Source of the DNA: Bacteriovoracaceae bacterium | GTDB taxonomy: Bacteria; Bdellovibrionota; Bacteriovoracia; Bacteriovoracales; Bacteriovoracaceae | NCBI GenBank assembly: GCA_947440875.1 | Contig: CANETG010000072.1 | Span: 1 to 10,775, forward strand | DNA length: 10,775 bases | Direction of reading: 5' to 3' | Shown: piece by piece, positions 1-5,131 of the stretch | How positions within the stretch are numbered: the first letter of the stretch is position 1 | Layout: every line of letters starts with the position of its first letter | Notes under the pieces: model-generated | The model's database searches: none | The model's input: only the letters and a program-made list of their open reading frames with translations | What the model was told of the DNA's origin: nothing | Program-made: the position numbers and the translations under genes

Positions 1-88
1 CTAGAAAGGGGGATAAAGAGGAAAGGTATTATTTACATGGTTTCAAGCTCAATTGGTTCCAAAAATCCTCTATCAAACTCCGCCAATC

Positions 89-117
89 TTGCCATTGAGA
101 AACTCTCCGATTAATGT
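89..117 (+). promoter_or_regulatory. Possible promoter of the secreted protein/lipocalin operon
   Basis: TTGCCA at 89-94 matches five of six bases of the -35 consensus. A 17-base spacer leads to TAATGT at 112-117, which matches only three of six bases of the -10 consensus, including its first, second and last positions. The start codon is at 145, so a leader of about 20 bases with an AGGA ribosome site would result. The weak -10 makes this tentative. Nothing else in positions 1-144 could be assigned. Confidence 0.25.
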
Positions 118-144
118 GTCGCCACTACTCATCAGGATAATATC

Positions 145-1176
145 ATGAACTTTAAACAGGTCCTGCTTACTCTTATTTTGGCCCTGACATCTCTCTCACT
201 TTTTGCGTCAACCAAATGCGCAGAAGCTTATGAAAATAGCGAAATCAGTTATGAGCGTTTGAACACTTGTCTCAGCGGAGAAGGTGTTCTTCTTGAAGTT
301 CACGGCATCGTTCCGGTGAGTTCGATGTTCGTGGTAACTTTCAGAAATCCGAATAATTTTTTCCAGTCGGTTCATCTTTCGCTTCTCGGAACAGACCAAG
401 GAACTCGCGACATGATTCGCACACTGCGGAGGCACGATGTGGTTCTGATTCAGGGAATGATTGACACAGAAATTCCGGCTGAGCAGAGGCATCTCAAAGC
501 GGATCTCATCACTCTCATGGAGAGAAGCCCACAGTCGACTCCGAGTCAGGAATATACTTACGAAGCTCTCCCCGATGCCGTTCTCAATATGAGTGAACTC
601 GTTGGGAAAGTTCACGCAGTCTATGCTGATGGCCAGGTCCTTGTGGTTGAGTACAAAGACATGGTGATTCCAGTGTTCGTTAAAGAGCAGTGGCTTTCTC
701 AAACGAAGTCCCTTTTCCGCGGAGACATCATCGCGATCAAATACCTCATTCAGCGCGGACCACGTCGTCCGGTGCACATTAATCTTGATCCAACCCAAGC
801 TGATTCGTTTCGTGTTCTTCGCTCAGTCGTCACTGGTCATGGTGAACCGATCAAACTCACTGGCAAGCTTCTGATGTTCCCACAAAGCCCGATGGTGAAG
901 TTTCCCGTCTTCGCCATAGACGTGGACATGGGTAACGGAGTTCTTCTCCCCCACACAATTCTGAGTTTCACTGATCCTACGCTTTTTAAAGCGGCGCGCG
1001 CTCTCTTTCAGGCAGCTTGGGAGAGAAATGCCTCTTCGATCAGAAACTACAGAAATAAATTTATCAATGAAGCGATCACTGTGACAGTGAGCGGAACATA
1101 CAACATGATCGATCCCGGTCAGGCCAATCCGCAAATTGTCATTGAATCTCTCACTAACATCAGCATCACGGAGTAA
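145..1176 (+). CDS. Secreted protein of unknown function, possible triple OB-fold
   Basis: I do not recognise a family. The 343-residue product begins with a Sec signal peptide: Lys4, a hydrophobic stretch at about 6-20, and a likely signal peptidase I site after LFA at 21. There is no lipobox, so a soluble periplasmic or exported protein is expected. The mature part seems to contain three units of alternating beta strands at about 44-123, 152-214 and 237-341. Each opens with a short Gly-containing strand (VHG, VGKV, LTGKL) and ends with a hydrophobic strand (ADLITL, VHINL, QIVIESL), the last two just after a basic or Gly/Pro-rich turn. This is reminiscent of OB-like barrels, but it is read by eye. 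The only cysteines, C25 and C42, could form a disulfide. The ATG at 145 has AGGA eight bases upstream. The lipocalin gene follows five bases after the stop, so the two are probably co-transcribed. Confidence 0.85.
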   Translation: MNFKQVLLTLILALTSLSLFASTKCAEAYENSEISYERLNTCLSGEGVLLEVHGIVPVSSMFVVTFRNPNNFFQSVHLSLLGTDQGTRDMIRTLRRHDVVLIQGMIDTEIPAEQRHLKADLITLMERSPQSTPSQEYTYEALPDAVLNMSELVGKVHAVYADGQVLVVEYKDMVIPVFVKEQWLSQTKSLFRGDIIAIKYLIQRGPRRPVHINLDPTQADSFRVLRSVVTGHGEPIKLTGKLLMFPQSPMVKFPVFAIDVDMGNGVLLPHTILSFTDPTLFKAARALFQAAWERNASSIRNYRNKFINEAITVTVSGTYNMIDPGQANPQIVIESLTNISITE

Positions 1177-1181
1177 ATACT

Positions 1182-1712
1182 ATGAAAAGAATCTTCTCTC
1201 TTTTGACTCTTGGTCTTCTTCTTTCTCAGAGCGCATTGGCGTACAACAAAACTGTCGATTTCGTCGACATGGAAAGATTCATGGGAGACTGGTTTGTGGT
1301 TGCGGGAAGATTCACTCCGCTTGAAAGAAACGTCTTCAATGCTGTTGAGTCGTACAAGTGGAACGCAAAGGCGAATCGGATCGATATCAGTTTTGATTAC
1401 AACAAGGGCTCTCTGACCGGTCCCGTGAAAAGTATTCCTCAGAAGGGTTGGATTTATAATACAAAAACCAATGCCCATTGGAAGGTTTCTCCCCTCTGGC
1501 CTCTTAAGTTAGATTACCTGGTAATTGGGCTCGCAGCAGACTATGAATGGACAGTGATTGGTGTTCCGAATGAAAAATACGTCTGGATTATGAGTCGCGA
1601 CGCTCATCTTCCGAAAGAAGTTATTCAGACGATTATTGATGAGCTTAACAAGAATGGGTACAACACGAAGAACATTATCTCTGTTGAGCACAACCCACGC
1701 GCTAGTCTTTAA
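1182..1712 (+). CDS. Blc-type lipocalin, soluble periplasmic form
   Basis: Bacterial lipocalins are eight-stranded barrels that bind fatty acids, lysophospholipids or other hydrophobic ligands in the cell envelope. The 176-residue product has the family hallmark G-x-W near the N terminus (GDW, 35-37) and the late block with YLVIGL (112-117), the VIGVPNEKYVWIMSR region (125-139) and a final helix (about 144-160), colinear with E. coli Blc. E. coli Blc is an outer-membrane lipoprotein, but this one ends its signal peptide at SALA (17-20) followed by Tyr, with no lipobox Cys. It should therefore be cleaved by signal peptidase I and be soluble in the periplasm or exported. The ATG follows the previous stop by five bases, and the ribosome site GGAG overlaps that stop codon (GGAGTAA), which suggests translational coupling. 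An intrinsic terminator lies 28 bases downstream. The ligand cannot be predicted. Confidence 0.9.
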   Translation: MKRIFSLLTLGLLLSQSALAYNKTVDFVDMERFMGDWFVVAGRFTPLERNVFNAVESYKWNAKANRIDISFDYNKGSLTGPVKSIPQKGWIYNTKTNAHWKVSPLWPLKLDYLVIGLAADYEWTVIGVPNEKYVWIMSRDAHLPKEVIQTIIDELNKNGYNTKNIISVEHNPRASL

Positions 1713-1740
1713 GGATTAGCATTCGCCATTTTTGAATAAG

Positions 1741-1767
1741 AAAAGCCTCCCGATGGGAGGCTTTTTT
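1741..1767 (+). terminator. Rho-independent terminator after the lipocalin gene
   Basis: An 11-base-pair perfect stem (1741-1751 with 1755-1765, core GCCTCCC/GGGAGGC) closes a three-base GAT loop. The 3' arm runs into six consecutive T residues at 1762-1767. This is a textbook intrinsic terminator for the two-gene operon. The A-run at the 5' base of the stem makes it partly bidirectional in form. Confidence 0.93.
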
Positions 1768-1888
1768 GTGCTTAATTATTTTATTTTTTCACCGCCGTAC
1801 ATTGCCCATCACAATTTTCTTAAAGCACAGACTCGTCACAGAGAGCCATCAGCATCGTTAAATTAATGTCGCTAAATTTTCAGTTGGG

Positions 1889-1905
1889 GGAATTCCGGAA
1901 TCCGG
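1889..1905. promoter_or_regulatory. Overlapping palindromes, possible operator
   Basis: GGAATTCCGGAATCCGG contains the palindromes GGAATTCC (1889-1896) and TTCCGGAA (1893-1900) and a repeat of CCGGAATCCGG form. It ends seven bases before the -35 box of the glycosyltransferase promoter, a normal place for an activator or repressor site. Such short palindromes can occur by chance and no known regulator consensus is recognised. Confidence 0.25.
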
Positions 1906-1912
1906 CTGCTTG

Positions 1913-1941
1913 TTGACATGAAAGCGGGGCATCTTCATACT
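1913..1941 (+). promoter_or_regulatory. Sigma70-type promoter of the glycosyltransferase gene
   Basis: A perfect TTGACA at 1913-1918 is followed, after exactly 17 bases, by CATACT at 1936-1941 (four of six bases of the -10 consensus). Transcription would start near 1948, only about four bases before the ATG at 1952. No ribosome-binding sequence fits in that space, so the transcript is probably leaderless or nearly so. Confidence 0.6.
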
Positions 1942-1951
1942 GAGATTTAGA

Positions 1952-2728
1952 ATGAGCGAGAACCAGACGCACAATATTTCCTGGATGTTTTCCATAATTA
2001 ACGAAAGTGATAACGATTACTTTTGGAAAAATCTCGAGCTTTTACAAGAAATGAATCAAACGGTTTGCGTTGTCGATGGCGGAAGCGTCGATGAAACTAA
2101 GACCGATTTAAAAAAGCGCAAAATTACGTTTCACGATCTCCCAGAGAGTACACGAGGCCAAAGATTTGAATTCGGGGCCCGACAAACACAGGCCTCCATA
2201 CTCATTTTCGTTCATCCTCGGACTAGGATTTCTCCGGAAGTCATTCGGGCGATGCAAATCGATCTCCCAAGCCATCATTCTTGGGGAGCCTTTACTCACC
2301 GTTTTGACACTGACCACATTATCCTGCGATTTACTTCCTGGTGGTCAAACACTATCCGTGGGGATCTGAGGGGCATTTTTTATCTTGATCACGTACTTTG
2401 GGTGAGAAGATCTCTGCTCACTCAAGCGGGCGGGTTTCCGGCGGTAGCGATTTTTGAAGATACGATTTTATGTGAGCGACTCTTGCGGTTTGGAAAACCT
2501 ATCCGATTACCCCAAACCACCGTGACCTCGGCAGTCAGATTCAGAAAAAACGGACTCACAAAACAAATCATGATCAACCAGCTAGCAAAGCTTCGGTACT
2601 ATCTGCGGCAAAATAACGACAGCATCAATCGGAAATACGAAAGTGGCTTTGATCTCAATGGAAAAAATTCTCCTCAAGGCCAGCAGTTGGCCTCAAAGAT
2701 TGCTGACACTGATCAACAAAAAAATTAG
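1952..2728 (+). CDS. Glycosyltransferase family 2-like, ArsS-associated (TIGR04283 type)
   Basis: GT-A fold glycosyltransferases transfer sugars from activated donors. This 258-residue protein follows the plan of the TIGR04283 family ('rSAM/selenodomain-associated transferase 2'): a VVDGGSVDET strand-turn (40-49), LIFVHPRTR (84-92), a VRRSL helix (151-155), GGFP (160-163), FED (168-170) and a C-terminal LAKLRYYL helix (211-218). In the family, the third of these motifs usually reads close to FLHADTRLP, whose Asp belongs to the DxD-like metal site. Here it is Arg90. The usual proline-rich N-terminal strand and the QMNAGA-like segment are also altered (RFEFGA, 71-76). The enzyme may use another metal arrangement or be catalytically changed. 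It is convergent with the ArsS operon, sharing stop-codon bases, and fits an attached-sugar step in arsenosugar making. Family assignment is fairly secure; activity is not. Confidence 0.8.
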   Translation: MSENQTHNISWMFSIINESDNDYFWKNLELLQEMNQTVCVVDGGSVDETKTDLKKRKITFHDLPESTRGQRFEFGARQTQASILIFVHPRTRISPEVIRAMQIDLPSHHSWGAFTHRFDTDHIILRFTSWWSNTIRGDLRGIFYLDHVLWVRRSLLTQAGGFPAVAIFEDTILCERLLRFGKPIRLPQTTVTSAVRFRKNGLTKQIMINQLAKLRYYLRQNNDSINRKYESGFDLNGKNSPQGQQLASKIADTDQQKN

Positions 2729-3063
2729 TCGATGACACCTTTGTCTCTCAGATGATTTTGCATCTGCACTCCGTGGACAAGTGTCACACCAGCTGCCATC
2801 GCGGCGGCAACATGCACGGCTTCCATCATTTGTTCAGGATCTAGGCCATTCTCGAGGGACGACTTGGTGTAGACATCGATGCAGTAGGGACACTTAAGCG
2901 CATGAGACACGGCCAGAGCGATGAGTGTTTTCTCTCGCACTGTGAGTGCTCCTTCAGTTCCGGTGACGTCGCCGTAGTAGGAGAAAAATTTCTCTGCGAG
3001 TTTTGGTGATAGGTCCGCAATTTTGGGAAACTTCTTTAAATCCGAGGCTTCGAAATAAGACAT
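2725..3063 (-). CDS. AhpD-like (carboxymuconolactone decarboxylase family) arsenosugar-associated protein
   Basis: This 112-residue protein is a short all-helical CMD/AhpD-fold protein of the kind annotated as 'arsenosugar biosynthesis-associated peroxidase-like'. The redox motif CPYC (C58, C61) follows the conserved TVREKTLIALAVS helix (41-53), and the VHVAAAMAAG helix lies at 83-92. In AhpD the motif is CxxCxxxH with a proton-relay His; here that position is Tyr65, as I recall for this subfamily. A peroxidase or thiol-redox role acting on an arsenic intermediate is plausible but unproven. The start is taken as the ATG at 3063: AGGAG lies six bases ahead, whereas the upstream TTG at 3066 is only three bases from it. 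The ribosome site overlaps the arsS stop (TAGGAG). It is the last gene of the operon, and its TAA overlaps the TAG of the convergent glycosyltransferase gene. Confidence 0.9.
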   Translation of the reverse strand: MSYFEASDLKKFPKIADLSPKLAEKFFSYYGDVTGTEGALTVREKTLIALAVSHALKCPYCIDVYTKSSLENGLDPEQMMEAVHVAAAMAAGVTLVHGVQMQNHLRDKGVID

Positions 3064-3072
3064 CAATTTCTC

Positions 3073-4047
3073 CTAAGTAGTTTTACCGCCGCAGCTTGAG
3101 CCGGAACCTGCTGTGCAGCCGAAGCAGTGGTTGCCCCAAACGATAGAACGTTTGAGAAAAGTATTTACATCAAAATTATCAAGTGTGACTTTCTCGCCGT
3201 TTAACTTTACAGGTAATTCCAGCATCTGATTAAAGTCGCAGTCATACACGGATCCATCCCAGGCAACCGACATCATATCTCGGCACATGACTGATTCAGC
3301 AGCACGAGGATTAAAAGCGCCAAAAAGAGTTTCCATGTACTCTTCATATTTCTCCGAGCGCTCGAGATCCTCCCGGAAGCGCTTGATGGGCATATTCGTA
3401 ATCGTAAAAAGCTCATTAAAGTGAATCCCGAACTTCGCTTGGAGCTCGAACTTGTATTCTTTTTCTAATGCTGACTGCTCCGGAGGGAGATAGTGCCCGA
3501 CGGGATTGTAAACCAGGTTAAGAACTAAACCCGTGTCCGGTTTCCCGTAGCCCAATTGATTGAGGGCCTGAAGTCCCATGATGGATTTTTTAAAAACTCC
3601 CTGACCACGCTGACGATCAGTTAAGAACTCACGGTAGTACGGGAGCGAGGAAACAATCTCAACCCTCTCGTGAGCTAAAAACTCCTGAACCCAGAGCATC
3701 TTATCCTGAGAGACAGGATGGAGATCATAGCTCACGGTTAAGTTGTGTCGGACAATAACTTTTTTGCCAAGTCTTTTTGCCAGGGTGACGAGCTCTTTAA
3801 ACTGAGGGTGAAGCTCGGGGGCACCACCTGTCAGATCGAGAGTCTGGAAAGTTTTGTGATGAAGAAGATCCATGACTTTTTTCACTGAATCGACAGAGAG
3901 CATTTCTCTTCGCACGGGACTTGAGTCCACGTGGCAGTGACGGCAGGCCTGGTTACAAAGCTTCGTGAGATTGACCTGAAGAGTACTCACTCCTTGGGGG
4001 GTAATCTCAAGTAGACTGGCCTTAAGCTTTTCAGTGAAAGAAATCAT
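3073..4047 (-). CDS. arsS: Arsenosugar biosynthesis radical SAM protein ArsS
   Basis: ArsS is the radical SAM enzyme known to join the 5'-deoxyadenosyl group of SAM to dimethylarsinous acid, giving the nucleoside precursor of arsenosugars. The 324-residue product has the radical SAM [4Fe-4S] motif CNQACRHC (C31, C35, C38; CX3CX2C), the SAM-binding GGAPE (74-78), and the family's Cys-rich C-terminal domain (DUF3641) with C255, C270, C308, C311 and C319, ending in a HCFGCTAGSGSSCGG tail. Some homologues are selenoproteins; here all these positions are Cys codons and the gene ends at a normal TAG. The ATG at 4047 has GGAG eight bases upstream, within AAAGGAG that overlaps the stop of the preceding oxidoreductase gene. 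The AhpD-like gene follows nine bases after. The usual partner methyltransferase ArsM is not in the window, so its substrate source is elsewhere. Confidence 0.93.
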   Translation of the reverse strand: MISFTEKLKASLLEITPQGVSTLQVNLTKLCNQACRHCHVDSSPVRREMLSVDSVKKVMDLLHHKTFQTLDLTGGAPELHPQFKELVTLAKRLGKKVIVRHNLTVSYDLHPVSQDKMLWVQEFLAHERVEIVSSLPYYREFLTDRQRGQGVFKKSIMGLQALNQLGYGKPDTGLVLNLVYNPVGHYLPPEQSALEKEYKFELQAKFGIHFNELFTITNMPIKRFREDLERSEKYEEYMETLFGAFNPRAAESVMCRDMMSVAWDGSVYDCDFNQMLELPVKLNGEKVTLDNFDVNTFLKRSIVWGNHCFGCTAGSGSSCGGKTT

Positions 4048-4056
4048 TTTACTCCT

Positions 4057-5124
4057 TTACGAAAACTTTCGCATGAACCGTCGATCAATCCAGCGTTTTA
4101 AGATCCAAGGCGTGCGGCCGCGGATCGCCAGACCGCGCCAGCAAAAGAGGGCTTCCTCTTGACCAGTGATTAAAAGTGAAAGTGTCGTTTTTTGAGGAAC
4201 GTACCGCTTTAAGTTTCTCGAGTCTTTGAGTGCTGAGAGGATATTTTGCGCAAGGACTGGACCTTGCCTGACTGCGTACACTCCCGCTTTTGGTAAATCC
4301 CGAGTTAAGAAATGAGCGCAGTCTCCGGCCGCAAACATCACAGAACTCCCTTTCACTCGAAGAAAATCATCCACTAAAACATGACCCTCTGAACTTTTTG
4401 GTAAACCTGATTTCCCGATGAGCTCTGTCGGACGCGCCGTGATTGCGATGAGTGTGACTGCAAAGGATCTCATGGTACTTCCTTGCCAAAGTTTTCCGTC
4501 CTCAATCTTGTCTACTTTTTGTCCCTCGATGAGTTCAACTCCCAGATTCTGAAGTGCTCGACGGCCTTGTTTATTAGCTCCGCGAGGAAGCGTCAGTCCC
4601 TGCTCTCCAGTGATGAGGGTTACCCTAGAAGGAAAGCGAGTTCCGCAAGCGACGGCAAGTTCAAACGCGGCTGCACCTCCGCCAACAACCAGAATTTTTC
4701 CTTCATCTCCGATGTCTTGGAGTGACGATCTCCACTTCTCAAGAAAATTAGAGATTGGTTTGACGTAGATCACATGAGGTGATTCTGCTTCTGGTGGAAT
4801 CGTCCGCGGAAGAATACCAACGTTCAGGGAGCAAATATCAAATCGGATAGTCTTTCCGCCGCTCAAAGTAACAAGCTGTTTTTCAGCATCAACTTTCAAC
4901 ACTGTTTCCTGGATGAAATAATATTTGAAACGAGCACAAATTTTTTTCAAATCAAACAATAGTTCTTCTTCCGTAAAATTGCCTGCAAGATGACCGGGTA
5001 ACATTCCGGAGTACGGTGCCAAGGGGACGTCAGAGATGAGAGTCACTTGATGCTCTGAAAATTGAAGCGCATGAAGAACTTGTATGTGGGCATGTCCACC
5101 ACCCACCAAAATCAACTCTTTCAT
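4057..5124 (-). CDS. FAD-dependent oxidoreductase of the SelD-associated family (TIGR03169), stand-alone
   Basis: This 355-residue flavoprotein has the two-dinucleotide-domain fold of the NDH-2/sulfide-quinone reductase group. Visible motifs are the FAD-binding LVGGGHAH (6-13) typical of TIGR03169, the early MLPGHLAG segment (41-48), a second nucleotide-binding VVGGGAAAFELA (about 147-158), FAAGDCA (264-270) and a C-terminal WIDRRFMRKF tail. In many bacteria this unit is the N-terminal half of a fusion with selenide,water dikinase (SelD). Here there is no SelD part, and the length matches the oxidoreductase half alone. The electron acceptor and substrate are unknown; the basic C terminus would suit peripheral membrane attachment, as in NDH-2. 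It starts seven bases after the VTT-flavoprotein stop and lies nine bases before arsS, firmly within the operon. A role in redox change of arsenic or selenium intermediates is inference. Confidence 0.88.
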   Translation of the reverse strand: MKELILVGGGHAHIQVLHALQFSEHQVTLISDVPLAPYSGMLPGHLAGNFTEEELLFDLKKICARFKYYFIQETVLKVDAEKQLVTLSGGKTIRFDICSLNVGILPRTIPPEAESPHVIYVKPISNFLEKWRSSLQDIGDEGKILVVGGGAAAFELAVACGTRFPSRVTLITGEQGLTLPRGANKQGRRALQNLGVELIEGQKVDKIEDGKLWQGSTMRSFAVTLIAITARPTELIGKSGLPKSSEGHVLVDDFLRVKGSSVMFAAGDCAHFLTRDLPKAGVYAVRQGPVLAQNILSALKDSRNLKRYVPQKTTLSLLITGQEEALFCWRGLAIRGRTPWILKRWIDRRFMRKFS

Positions 5125-5131
5125 AAAAAAT

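Noticed and set aside
208..798. 196-codon open frame on the minus strand inside the secreted-protein gene
   Set aside because: It lies wholly antisense to a gene with a signal peptide and ribosome site, has no family resemblance and no ribosome site of its own. The same judgement applies to the antisense frames at 823-1134, 1119-1478, 5880-6263, 8569-8967 and 9848-10216.
3073..3130. Selenocysteine in the ArsS C-terminal Cys-rich tail
   Set aside because: The frame runs through C308, C311 and C319 with ordinary Cys codons and ends in TAG; no in-frame TGA exists.
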